Under the pieces are notes generated by a model, which had not been told where the DNA came from, did no database searches, and worked only from the letters and a program-made list of their open reading frames with translations. From Acidobacteriota bacterium (lineage in GTDB: Bacteria; Acidobacteriota; Polarisedimenticolia; J045), in contig JAGOJY010000001.1 of assembly GCA_017994815.1 (NCBI GenBank), positions 124,001 through 188,000 on the forward strand: a stretch of DNA of 64,000 nt, read 5' to 3'. Of this stretch, positions 17,712-30,485 are shown piece after piece (the first letter of the stretch is position 1; every line of letters starts with the position of its first letter). The position numbers and the translations under genes are program-made.

Positions 17712-19552
17712 CCGCGCGCCTTTCGCGGGGGCTGCGGCGCGGTGCGGGCGTGGTCCGCGCGCCGGGCCGGCGCCGGGGCCGCGGTGGGCGCCGACTCCTC
17801 GGCGCCCGCGTCGGCCGACCCGTCCGGGTCGATCCCGCGCGCCGCGAGCAGCGCCGGGTCGTCGGGGCGATCGGGCGGAACGCGCAGCAGCCGCAGCGCC
17901 TCGCGGACGACGGCGGCGAACACCGGCGCCGCGGTGACGCCGCCGGTCCGCCCGCCGAGCCGCGGCTCGTCGATGCTGATGACCGCCACGAGCCGCGGAT
18001 TGCCGGCGGGGGCGAACCCGGCGAACGTCGCGATGTTCTTGCTCGAGTCGTAGCGCCGGTCGACGACCTTCTCCGCGGTCCCGGTCTTGCCTCCGACGCT
18101 GTAGCCCGGGATCGCCGCCCTGCGACCCGTGCCCTTCTTCTCCTCGACGACGCGGCGCATCCACGTCGCGACCGTTTCGGCCGTGCGCGCCGACAGCGCG
18201 CGGTGGGGAGCCGGGACCTCGACCGCCTGCCAGCCGTGCCCGGCGTTCCAGGCGCGGGCGATCCGCGGGGTCGGGCGCATCCCGTCGCGCGCGAGCGCGG
18301 CGAAGCCGCTCGCGAGTTGCAGCGGCGTCACCGCCACCGCGTGGCCGAACGCCACCGAGTCCTTGTCCACCGCGCGCCAGGCGCGCGCGTCGGCCAGCGT
18401 TCCGGGCGACTCGCACGGCAGGTCGACCCCCGTGCGGCGGCCGAAGCCGAGGGCCGCCAGCGGGTCGTGCAGCATCGGCGCGGTCAGGCGGCTGGAGAAC
18501 TTGACGATGCCGATGTTGCTCGAGACCTCCAGCACCTCGGGCAGCGTCAGCCAGCCGTGGTGGCCGACGTCGAAGATCGTGCGCTTGCCGTGCACCCAGC
18601 GCCCCATCTCGCAGTAGACCGCCTCGACCGAACCGGCGCGGCCGGACTCGACCAGCGCCGCGGCGGTGAACGGTTTCATCACCGAGCCCGGCTCGAAGGC
18701 GTGCTCGACGACGGTGTCGCGGTACGACTCCTTGTCGAAGCGCCAGAACTCGTTGGGGTCGAACGTCGGATGCGAGGCCAGCGCCAGGATCTCCCCCGTG
18801 GCCGGGTCGAGGACCACGGCCGAGGCCCCCCGCGCGCCGTGGCGCTCGACCGCGGCGGCGAGTTCCTGCTCGAGGACTTCCTGGATCCGGACGTCGAGCG
18901 TGAGCATGAGGGAAGGCGGCGCGGCCGGGGACGCTTCGCCGGGCAGGTGCTCCAGCCGTTGCCGGCGCGCGTCCACCGCCAGCGACAGCCGGGTTGCCTC
19001 GGTGCGCAATCGATCACCGTACAACCGTTCGACGCCCTCCGCGACCGCGCCGTCCAGGCTGACGAACCCGAGCACGTGCGCCGCCCGCGGACCGAGCGGG
19101 TAGTGCCGGCGCCAGCCCGGGCCCCACCAAAGCGCGTCTTCCGCGACCACGCCCCGGCGCACGAGGTCCTTGACGCGCCCGGCGCAAGCCTCGTCGCAGT
19201 CGCGCCGCACGACCGCCCAGCGCGCGCGGGCCTTCTTGGCGAGGTGGGCGGGGGAGGGCGCGGCACGCTCGAGCTCGAGCAGCGCCTGGACCGTCACCTT
19301 GCGCGGTTCGACGGCGAGCACGTGCACCGGGACGCTGGTGGCGAGCAGGAGCCCGTGGCGGTCGACGATGTCGCCGCGCGGGCCGGGGATCTCGTCGGTG
19401 TCGAGCGCCTGCGCGCCGGCCTGCGCCGCCAGCTCGGCGTGGTGCACGACCTGCAGCTCGACCAGGCGCAGCGCGAGCACGAGGCCGGCGACGAGGACGG
19501 CCACCATGATGCCGCGGCGCCGCAACGGCGATGCGGCGGCCGCGACGCTCAC
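17708..19552 (-). CDS. ftsI: Peptidoglycan transpeptidase FtsI (PBP3-type)
   Basis: Class B penicillin-binding protein; cross-links septal peptidoglycan with FtsW. 614 residues: short basic N-terminus, one membrane anchor (about 14-33), N-terminal pedestal starting GPRGDIVDRHG, then the transpeptidase domain with SVMK (catalytic Ser290, Lys293), SSN at 344-346 and KTGT at 489-492. A disordered Ala/Pro/Glu-rich tail of about 50 residues follows; no PASTA domain is seen. The GTG start overlaps the ftsL stop (GTGA). Confidence 0.97.
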   Translation of the reverse strand: MSVAAAASPLRRRGIMVAVLVAGLVLALRLVELQVVHHAELAAQAGAQALDTDEIPGPRGDIVDRHGLLLATSVPVHVLAVEPRKVTVQALLELERAAPSPAHLAKKARARWAVVRRDCDEACAGRVKDLVRRGVVAEDALWWGPGWRRHYPLGPRAAHVLGFVSLDGAVAEGVERLYGDRLRTEATRLSLAVDARRQRLEHLPGEASPAAPPSLMLTLDVRIQEVLEQELAAAVERHGARGASAVVLDPATGEILALASHPTFDPNEFWRFDKESYRDTVVEHAFEPGSVMKPFTAAALVESGRAGSVEAVYCEMGRWVHGKRTIFDVGHHGWLTLPEVLEVSSNIGIVKFSSRLTAPMLHDPLAALGFGRRTGVDLPCESPGTLADARAWRAVDKDSVAFGHAVAVTPLQLASGFAALARDGMRPTPRIARAWNAGHGWQAVEVPAPHRALSARTAETVATWMRRVVEEKKGTGRRAAIPGYSVGGKTGTAEKVVDRRYDSSKNIATFAGFAPAGNPRLVAVISIDEPRLGGRTGGVTAAPVFAAVVREALRLLRVPPDRPDDPALLAARGIDPDGSADAGAEESAPTAAPAPARRADHARTAPQPPRKARG

Positions 19553-19923
19553 GGCCGCGGGTCGGCCTGCACCGGCTGCGCAGGCGGGGGCGGGGGCGGT
19601 GAGGTGATCGGCCACGGCCCCTCGCCGGGCAGCGGCGGGCGCAGCTGCAGGCGCTCGGCCTCGCGGCGCAGGCGGTCCGGCGCGAGCAGGCGCGCCCGCT
19701 CGGCCAACAGCTTGCGCCGCTCGAGCCTTTCCGCGTCGATCTTCGACTGGATCGCCGTGCACTGGTAGCGCAGCGCGACGCCGGGAACCTGCGCCGCGAC
19801 GAGCAGCAAGAGCGGTGCGAGCACGACGAAGATCTGCAGGGTGAGGCGCAGCACGCCGCCGACCGCGCGGGGCGAGGTCGCCACCACCGCGGCCCGGTTG
19901 ACCACCCCGGCCGGCAAGCTCAT
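19549..19923 (-). CDS. ftsL: Cell division protein FtsL
   Basis: Small bitopic divisome protein of 124 residues: about 25 cytoplasmic residues, one membrane helix (about 27-50), a periplasmic coiled coil (IQSKIDAERLERRKLLAERARLL) and a Pro-rich C-terminal tail. Sequence is poorly conserved in this family, so the call rests on size, topology and position between rsmH and ftsI. The ATG overlaps the rsmH stop (ATGA). The polyproline end (about residues 108-118) is longer than usual. Confidence 0.88.
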   Translation of the reverse strand: MSLPAGVVNRAAVVATSPRAVGGVLRLTLQIFVVLAPLLLLVAAQVPGVALRYQCTAIQSKIDAERLERRKLLAERARLLAPDRLRREAERLQLRPPLPGEGPWPITSPPPPPPAQPVQADPRP

Positions 19924-20921
19924 CGGTTCCTCCCGCCGCCCGTGGCGGTAGTCTCCGGACGCACGGCCCAGCGCAGGCGAGCGGATCGCGCGCGCGGGTT
20001 CTCGGCGATCTCCTCGGGCGAGGGCCGCGCGGCGCGGCGCTCGACCAGTTCCAGCGCGCCGATCGCGCCGCAGGTGCAGGGGTCGCCGCGGCGGCAGCGG
20101 CAAGGCTCGGACAGCCGCCGCAACGTGTGCTTCGCGACGCGGTCCTCGAGGCTGTGGTAGGCGATCACCGCCAGGCGCCCGCCGGGTCGCAGCCGCAGCG
20201 CGAGCTCGTGCAGCGCCTGGCCCAGCCCCGTCAGCTCGTCGTTGACGGCGATCCGCAGCGCCTGGAACACGAGCGTCGCGGGATCGATGCGGTGGCGGCC
20301 GCGGGCCGGTGCCACGCGGCGCACCAGTTCGGCCAGTTCGAAGGTGGTCGTGATCGGCGCGCGGCGGCGGGCATCGACGATCGCCCGTGCCAGCTTGCGC
20401 GCGGCGGGCTCCTCGCCGTACTCGGTGAGGATCCGCTGCAGCTCCGGCTCGGGCGCGCGGGCCAGGATTTCCGCGGCGGTCGGGGCGGGGCGCGAGCGGT
20501 CGAAACGCATGTCGAGCGGGGCCTCGTGGCGGAACGCGAACCCGCGTTCCGGGTCGTCCACCTGGTGCGTGCCGAGCCCCAGGTCCAGCAGCACGGCGTC
20601 GGGCGGAGGAGCGCCGAGGCGGTCCAGTTCCGCTCCTGCCGCGCGGTAGTCGGCGTGAACGAGCACGAGGCGGTCGCCGAAGCGGCCGAGCAGCCCGCGC
20701 GCGATTTCGAGGGCCGATGGGTCGCGATCGAGCCCGATCACGCGGCCGCCGGGGGCGCTGGCCTCGAGCCACGCCTCGGCGTGGCCGCCGGTCCCGACCG
20801 TTCCGTCGAGCAGGAGGGCGGAGGGGGCGGGCGAGAGAACGGCCAGCACCTCGGCCCGCATCACGGGCCGGTGCACGGGGACACTCCACGCCATCGCCGG
20901 CTCCGCGGGGGCCGCGGTCAC
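19920..20921 (-). CDS. rsmH: 16S rRNA m4C1402 methyltransferase RsmH (MraW)
   Basis: SAM-dependent N4-methyltransferase for C1402 of 16S rRNA. 333 residues. SAM site DGTVGTGGHAEAWLE, followed by VIGLDRDPSALEIA, LLDLGLGTHQVDD and YHSLEDRVAKH, all typical. The GTG start at 20921 was chosen because it overlaps the mraZ stop as GTGA; a Met nine codons later (20894) is an alternative. A Cys-rich patch CRCRRGDPCTCG lies in the C-terminal third. Confidence 0.96.
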   Translation of the reverse strand: MTAAPAEPAMAWSVPVHRPVMRAEVLAVLSPAPSALLLDGTVGTGGHAEAWLEASAPGGRVIGLDRDPSALEIARGLLGRFGDRLVLVHADYRAAGAELDRLGAPPPDAVLLDLGLGTHQVDDPERGFAFRHEAPLDMRFDRSRPAPTAAEILARAPEPELQRILTEYGEEPAARKLARAIVDARRRAPITTTFELAELVRRVAPARGRHRIDPATLVFQALRIAVNDELTGLGQALHELALRLRPGGRLAVIAYHSLEDRVAKHTLRRLSEPCRCRRGDPCTCGAIGALELVERRAARPSPEEIAENPRARSARLRWAVRPETTATGGGRNR

Positions 20922-21358
20922 AGGCCCTGCGCGGCCAGCCACGCGAGGTCTTCCTTCGTGACGACCGGCGGGTTCGTGCGCAGTTCCTCGTGATCGCGGA
21001 TGGCGAGCCGCCGCTGCTGGCCGAAGACCGACACCGTGCCGCCGATCCTCGCTGTCTCGCGCAGGCGTGACGGGATCAGGATCCGGCCTTGGCTGTCGAC
21101 CGGCTGCTCGTGCCCCCAGTAGCTCACGGCGTCGCTGAAGTTGCCAACGTGCTCGTCGAGGCTCGACAGCCGCGACAGCTTGCGCTCCTGCTCCTCCCAG
21201 ACCGGCAGCGGGTAGAGCAGCGCCACTTTCCCGTCCATCGACGTGAGGTAGGTCAGGCGGCTCTCGCCGCAAAGAGCGAGGAACTTCTCCAGGAACTCGG
21301 CAGGGATCTTCAGCCGGCCCTTGTCATCCACTTTGGCGGTCGCATGTCCCCTCAGCAT
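20918..21358 (-). CDS. mraZ: Transcriptional regulator MraZ
   Basis: DNA-binding repressor of the dcw operon, first gene of the cluster. 146 residues with two SpoVT/AbrB-like repeats, DDKGRLKIPAEF near the N-terminus and DSQGRILIPSRLR about 65 residues later, as in all MraZ. The ATG at 21358 is preceded by TTTTGGAGTCGCC (GGAG, good spacing); the longer open frame upstream lacks conservation. It should bind the repeated boxes at 21466-21500. Confidence 0.97.
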   Translation of the reverse strand: MLRGHATAKVDDKGRLKIPAEFLEKFLALCGESRLTYLTSMDGKVALLYPLPVWEEQERKLSRLSSLDEHVGNFSDAVSYWGHEQPVDSQGRILIPSRLRETARIGGTVSVFGQQRRLAIRDHEELRTNPPVVTKEDLAWLAAQGL

Positions 21359-21465
21359 GGCGACTCCAAAAGGCGGCCCGGACCCGTCGTCCGGGGCCCC
21401 GGGCGGGGCGGGGGGCGACGGGCTTCCCACTTCGGCGGAGGAACGACCTAGAGGAGGCCGTGGAA

Positions 21466-21500
21466 CTCCCTGGCGTTCCACGCCGCTCCAATTTGTCCCA
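21466..21500 (-). promoter_or_regulatory. MraZ operator: four boxes with exact 10-bp period
   Basis: On the minus strand TGGGA, TGGAG, TGGAA and GGGAG occur at 21500-21496, 21490-21486, 21480-21476 and 21470-21466, each separated by 5 bp. This matches the known MraZ binding pattern of TGGG-type pentamers at 10-bp intervals. The boxes cover the predicted transcription start and early leader, fitting autorepression. Confidence 0.85.
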
Positions 21501-21507
21501 CTGGGGG

Positions 21508-21536
21508 ATAGTACGGAGAGGTCGTGCGGGAGTCAA
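21508..21536 (-). promoter_or_regulatory. Sigma70 promoter of the dcw operon
   Basis: TTGACT (21536-21531) and TACTAT (21513-21508) on the minus strand are separated by exactly 17 bp. The predicted start is near 21501, at the edge of the MraZ boxes, leaving a leader of about 140 nt before mraZ. This is the best-matching housekeeping promoter in the window. Confidence 0.8.
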
Positions 21537-21588
21537 GCCTGTTTGGAATGTATCGGCACCGCCGGGGGCGCCGTTCCACGAAAAGGCG

Positions 21589-21614
21589 AAGGCCCGGCTA
21601 AACCGCCGGGCCTT
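21589..21614 (-). terminator. Terminator hairpin after the exported propeller-like gene
   Basis: AAGGCCCGGC and GCCGGGCCTT form a perfect 10-bp stem with a 6-base loop, about 10 bp past the stop at 21625. On the minus strand it is followed by CGCCTTTTCG, a modest T-run. It separates this operon from the dcw promoter. Confidence 0.75.
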
Positions 21615-21624
21615 TCGACGGCGC

Positions 21625-22263
21625 TCAGTTCTGGTATCTCGGCGGCGCGATGATGATCGTCGGCATCGGGTCCGGCCCGTTCGTGCCGCCGTCGGGCTCC
21701 TGTTCCCCCACCGGCGCCCAGGAGACGCCGTGGATCTGCATCCCGCCGCCCTCCTGGCCTTCCGGCGCGCACGACGTCGAGACGAGCACGAGGCTCCCGT
21801 CGGCGTCGAACCCCGCGAAGTTCGGGTTCTTGGCCGGCGCGGCGATCACCGCCGCCGGGGACCACGTGCCGGAGAACATGCGCGAGAGGACGACCTGCTC
21901 GTCGCCGGCCGCGGGGCCGTCCTGCCACCACGCCACGACCGGTTCGCCGTTCGGCATGAACGCGATGCGCGGGTCGAGGTCGTCCAATCCGTTGGCGGTC
22001 CCGAGGAGCTGCGGGGCGGTCCAGGTGCGGCCGACGACGCGCGAGACGGCGATATCGGTCTCCAGCCCGTGGCGGTACGACCAGACGGCCCACACCGCGC
22101 CCGCCGGGTCGGTGGCCATGAACACCGGACCGTCGGCGCCGGCGTGAAAGTCCGGGAACAGGTCCAGGCGGGCCTTCTCGTTCCCCCGCGGCGCGGCGAA
22201 CGCGGACCCGGCCGCCAACGCGACCGCGGCGCAGAGCGTGATCGTGAGCAGGCGGCGTGTCAT
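21625..22263 (-). CDS. Exported BNR/propeller-like protein of unknown function
   Basis: 212 residues with a clear signal peptide (MTRRLL, hydrophobic core, cleavage near SAFAA). The mature part has Asp-box-like and propeller-like repeats such as DGPVFMATDPAGAVWAVW, DLDPRIAFMPNGEPVVAWW and NPNFAGFDADGSLVLVS, typical of sialidase/BNR-type blades, but only three or four, too few for a closed propeller on its own. It ends with an Asp/Pro-rich tail. The ATG overlaps the stop of the XRE-TPR regulator (ATGA), so the two are made together. It may be the regulator's target or signal partner; this is inference. Function unknown. Confidence 0.7.
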   Translation of the reverse strand: MTRRLLTITLCAAVALAAGSAFAAPRGNEKARLDLFPDFHAGADGPVFMATDPAGAVWAVWSYRHGLETDIAVSRVVGRTWTAPQLLGTANGLDDLDPRIAFMPNGEPVVAWWQDGPAAGDEQVVLSRMFSGTWSPAAVIAAPAKNPNFAGFDADGSLVLVSTSCAPEGQEGGGMQIHGVSWAPVGEQEPDGGTNGPDPMPTIIIAPPRYQN

Positions 22264-23495
22264 CGGGCACCCCCTTTTTCCATGAAGCGGTCGAATTCGC
22301 GAACCTCGGGGAGGTTCTGCTCGAGATGCGGGCGAAGGTACTTGATTCGCCCCAGCGCGATCTTGCTCTCCGCCGGGTTGTCTTCGGCCAGCGAGATCTT
22401 CCACTGGTAGAACGAATTCAGGAACAAGATGTCGACGTACTGGACCTCGCCGCCGGACGCGATGGCGTTCGACTCGCGGATGAACTGCCGCGCGGCGGCG
22501 AAATCGCCGCGGCGGAAGTGGATTTCGGCCAGCCAGGCGCAGGCCGAGGCGACGGTCCAGCGGTGGCCGAGCCGCCGCGCTTCGTCGCGGGCCTCGCGCA
22601 ACAGGCGCACGCCCTCGCGGAACTGGCCGCGCGCGGCGTAGATCGGCCCGAGGTTGAGCTTGACCTTCAGCGCTTCGTGCAGGTCCCCGGCGTTGCGGTA
22701 CAGCGCGAGCGCCTCGTGGTAGTGCTCGAGCGCCTGCTCGTACTCCTCGCGGTCGTGGTGGATCCGCCCGAGGGCGTGGTGCGCGTACGCGCGGAGGATC
22801 GGCTCGTCCAGCTTCGCGGCCACGGCGAGCGAGCGGCTGGCTTCCATCTCGGCCAGGAGGTAGTCGCCGAAAGCGGCGTGCACGTTGCTGAGCTGCAAGA
22901 GGGCGCGGACGATCGTCCCCGAATCGAGGTGCCGCTCGAGCCGCAACAGCTGGCGGATCTCGTACTCCGACAGGCTGATCTTGCCCATCCGGTACAGCGT
23001 GATGGCGGCCGCGAGCCGGGCCTTGGCCAGGATGCGCGCGGTCTCCGCCGAAGGTGGGTCTTCCTTTTCCTCGAGCAACATCCGCGCACGCTGGTAGCAG
23101 ACGTACGCGCGCCCGTAGTCGCCGAGTTGGAATTCGGCGAGCCCGTCCTTGATCAGCTGCTCGGGATCGTTGCCGGCCGGCTGGTGCTGCTCGAGTTCTT
23201 CGAGGTCGACGACGTCGGAGAAGGTCTGAATCGAGACGTTGAAGATCCGCGCGAGCGTCCGCAGCTTGTCGAACGATGGGTAGCAGATCCCCTTCTCGTA
23301 GCGGCTCAACTGGGAGTTGTCGATTTCGCCGCCGTGCAGCCGGGCCTTCTCCTCGACCTTGCGCAGCGAGTAGCCGTAGCCGGTGCGCAGGCTCCTCAGG
23401 TACTGCCCGAGCTTCGGGCTCCCCTTGGCTTCCGCCATGGCCGTCCCCCGGGAAGACTGGTCCGGCCCCGAGACGCGGGACAGCGCCTGCTCCAT
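22260..23495 (-). CDS. XRE-family HTH regulator with TPR repeats
   Basis: 411 residues. An N-terminal Cro/C1-type helix-turn-helix (about 26-90; LGQYLRSLRTGYGYSLRKVEE, then NSQLSRYEKG) is followed by six to eight tetratricopeptide repeats filling the rest, for example AYAHHALGRIHHDREEYEQALEH and ALKVKLNLGPIYAARGQFREGV. This is the layout of RRNPP-type regulators and of other HTH-TPR proteins that read peptide or protein ligands. The first Met (23495) has GGGAGG at good spacing; a second Met at 23438 is possible. The start is overlapped by a palindrome at 23504-23531. The ligand is unknown. Confidence 0.85.
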   Translation of the reverse strand: MEQALSRVSGPDQSSRGTAMAEAKGSPKLGQYLRSLRTGYGYSLRKVEEKARLHGGEIDNSQLSRYEKGICYPSFDKLRTLARIFNVSIQTFSDVVDLEELEQHQPAGNDPEQLIKDGLAEFQLGDYGRAYVCYQRARMLLEEKEDPPSAETARILAKARLAAAITLYRMGKISLSEYEIRQLLRLERHLDSGTIVRALLQLSNVHAAFGDYLLAEMEASRSLAVAAKLDEPILRAYAHHALGRIHHDREEYEQALEHYHEALALYRNAGDLHEALKVKLNLGPIYAARGQFREGVRLLREARDEARRLGHRWTVASACAWLAEIHFRRGDFAAARQFIRESNAIASGGEVQYVDILFLNSFYQWKISLAEDNPAESKIALGRIKYLRPHLEQNLPEVREFDRFMEKGGAR

Positions 23496-23503
23496 GCTGA
23501 CCT

Positions 23504-23531
23504 CCCGATTGCACCTTTACGGTCAATCGGG
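23504..23531 (-). promoter_or_regulatory. Palindrome overlapping the Shine-Dalgarno of the XRE-TPR gene
   Basis: CCCGATTG and CAATCGGG (8-bp perfect arms, 12-bp spacer) end at the GGGAGG site before the ATG at 23495. It could be an autoregulatory operator for the XRE protein, or an mRNA hairpin that hides the ribosome site. Confidence 0.5.
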
Positions 23532-23645
23532 AAACGTGCCCGCCTCCGACGGATATCCGTGCGGTGACATTGCAGCAGCCGCGACCGGAGGCTCGTCCGC
23601 CAGCCTTCCTGTGTAGAGAATACGACCAAAAGGTGAACCTCGCTG

Positions 23646-23691
23646 CCCGCTCCGGTAACAATACTGAAATCGGATTGGAGCGGGAGGTGCA
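23646..23691. promoter_or_regulatory. Second inverted repeat and weak -24/-12-like element
   Basis: CCCGCTCC (23646-23653) and GGAGCGGG (23677-23684) are perfect 8-bp arms around an A/T-richer centre. On the plus strand TTGGAG...GGTGCA (23675-23691) has the GG/GC pair at sigma54 spacing but a poor consensus. It lies about 75-85 bp before the histidine kinase start. Confidence 0.3.
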
Positions 23692-23763
23692 GGACCTGTC
23701 CTCCCGCGGGTACGCCGATTTGACCCGTCCCCGGCCGGGGCGCAGACTTCCGCCGGAGATCGT

Positions 23764-28722
<4,959 letters not shown>

Positions 28723-28859
28723 ACCCGGTCAAGTGGCGGCCTGCCACGTTCTGGGGCAATTTCAGTACCAAAAGGGGCGGCCGCCGCCCCGGTCCGGACA
28801 GGCTGGGTAAGGACGGACAAGGCAGGATGGGCCGCCGCGGGCGGCACCGGAGGTCTTCG
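28723..28859 (+). promoter_or_regulatory. Intergenic region before htrA with a GC hairpin
   Basis: 137 bp separate the first NtrC-type gene from htrA. A 7-bp hairpin, GGGGCGG-CCG-CCGCCCC (28774-28790), may be a weak terminator; no T-run follows. An htrA promoter is expected here, but I see no good sigma70, sigmaE-like or sigma54 match. Confidence 0.3.
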
Positions 28860-30455
28860 ATGGATCGCAAGCAGGTTGCCGTGTTGGCCTTGATGCTCGT
28901 GGTTGCCGTCGCCGCGGGGGTGCTGGTCGCTTCGTTCGCCCCGCCGGTGAGCACGGCGTCGGCCGAGGAACTGAAGCTCGCGCCGGCCCCGCCGGCCGCC
29001 CAGGCCGTCCAGGTCCCGTCCTTCGCCGACCTGGCCGACCGGGCCCTGCCGTCGGTGGTCAACATCATCTCCACGCGCTACGTCACGGCACGCGATCCGC
29101 ACGAGGACCTGTTCGACAACCCCTTCTTCCGCCGGTTCTTCCGCGAGCCGTTCGGCCAGCAGGACGAGGATCAGGAAGGCGAGGGCGACAGCCGGCGCGG
29201 CGGAGGCGAGGAGCGGCGGGCGCCGCAGAACTGGGGCGGCTCCGGCTTCTTCATCACGGCCGACGGCTACATCCTGACCAACAAGCACGTGGTGGACAAG
29301 GCCGAGGACGTCGAGGTTCGCACCAGCGACGAACACGAGTACAAGGGCCGCATCGTCGGCGTCGACCCGTACCTCGACCTCGCCGTGATCAAGGTCGACG
29401 GGGACCGGCCGTTCCAGCCGCTGCCGCTCGGCGACTCCGATTTGTTGCGGGTCGGCGAGTGGGTGGTCGCGATCGGCAACCCGCTGGCCTTCCGCAACAC
29501 GGTCACGGTGGGAGTCGTCAGCGGCAAGGGCCGCCGGCTGGAGCAGGCGACGTTCTCGCTGGGTGATTACATCCAGACCGACGCCGCGATCAACTTCGGC
29601 AACTCCGGCGGCCCGCTGCTCAACGCGCGCGGCGAGGTCGTCGGCATCAACACGGCGATCATCAGGAACGGTGGGGGCGACATCTTCGGCGGCTCGTCGA
29701 GCCTGATCGAGGGGATCGGCTTCGCCCTGCCGATCACCACGGCGCGCCGCGGGCTGGACCAGCTCGTGCGCACCGGCACCGTCAGGCGCGGCTACCTCGG
29801 AGTCGGCGTCCGGTCGCTCGATCCGACCAGCGCCGCGTACTACGGGCTGAAGGAGCCGACGGGGGCGCTGGTCAGCAACGTCGAGGAAAAGACGCCCGCC
29901 GGCCGGGCCGGCCTGCAGAGCGAGGACATCATCACCGCGGTGGACGGCAAGAAGGTGCATGACAGCGCCGAGTTGGTGAACGAGATCGCCGCCCGCAGCC
30001 CCGGCGACAAGGTGCGGCTGACCGTCTGGCGCTACAACACCAGCACCGGCAAGGGCCGCGAGTTCGACACCACCGTCACGCTCGAGGAGCGGCGCGTGGG
30101 GCAGGACGAGGAGCAGGGTGCGGGCGAGCCGGAGGAACAGACCGAGGAGACGGCGCTCGGCTTCACGGTCGGCCCGATCTCTTCGTCGGTCCGCGAGAAC
30201 CTGGAGCGTCGCGGCGAGCCGGTCGAGGGCGTGATCGTCACCGACGTCGATCCGACCTCTGCCGCCTACCGCGAGGGTCTGCGCGAGAACGACATCCTGA
30301 CGAACATCAGCGGCACCGCGATCAGCTCGGTCGAGGACTACCGCAAGGCGACCAAGGAGATCAAGCCGGGACAGATCGTCCGGCTGCGGGTCCGCACCGC
30401 CAGGGCAGGGGACCTGCTGCTGTTCTTCCGCGCTCCCGGGAACGAAAAGAAGTGA
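28860..30455 (+). CDS. Periplasmic serine protease of the HtrA/DegP family
   Basis: Envelope quality-control protease and chaperone. 531 residues: N-terminal signal or anchor helix (about 6-27), trypsin-like domain with catalytic His143 (TNKHVVD), Asp173 (YLDLAVIK) and Ser249 (GNSGGPL), and two PDZ domains (about 305-395 and 430-525). A charged Glu/Asp/Gly/Arg loop at about 100-125 corresponds to the variable LA loop. The ATG at 28860 has GGAGG 7 bases upstream. The flanking NtrC-type regulators suggest stress-controlled expression, which is inference. Confidence 0.96.
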   Translation: MDRKQVAVLALMLVVAVAAGVLVASFAPPVSTASAEELKLAPAPPAAQAVQVPSFADLADRALPSVVNIISTRYVTARDPHEDLFDNPFFRRFFREPFGQQDEDQEGEGDSRRGGGEERRAPQNWGGSGFFITADGYILTNKHVVDKAEDVEVRTSDEHEYKGRIVGVDPYLDLAVIKVDGDRPFQPLPLGDSDLLRVGEWVVAIGNPLAFRNTVTVGVVSGKGRRLEQATFSLGDYIQTDAAINFGNSGGPLLNARGEVVGINTAIIRNGGGDIFGGSSSLIEGIGFALPITTARRGLDQLVRTGTVRRGYLGVGVRSLDPTSAAYYGLKEPTGALVSNVEEKTPAGRAGLQSEDIITAVDGKKVHDSAELVNEIAARSPGDKVRLTVWRYNTSTGKGREFDTTVTLEERRVGQDEEQGAGEPEEQTEETALGFTVGPISSSVRENLERRGEPVEGVIVTDVDPTSAAYREGLRENDILTNISGTAISSVEDYRKATKEIKPGQIVRLRVRTARAGDLLLFFRAPGNEKK

Positions 30456-30485
30456 GTCGGGCCGGCCGCGACCGGACCAGCTGAC

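Noticed and set aside
23675..23691. Firm sigma54 promoter before the histidine kinase
   Set aside because: Spacing is right but the flanking bases match poorly; listed only as a weak element.
28741..28770. Sigma54 promoter before htrA (TGGC...GCC)
   Set aside because: The GG to GC distance is 6 bp, not the required 10.
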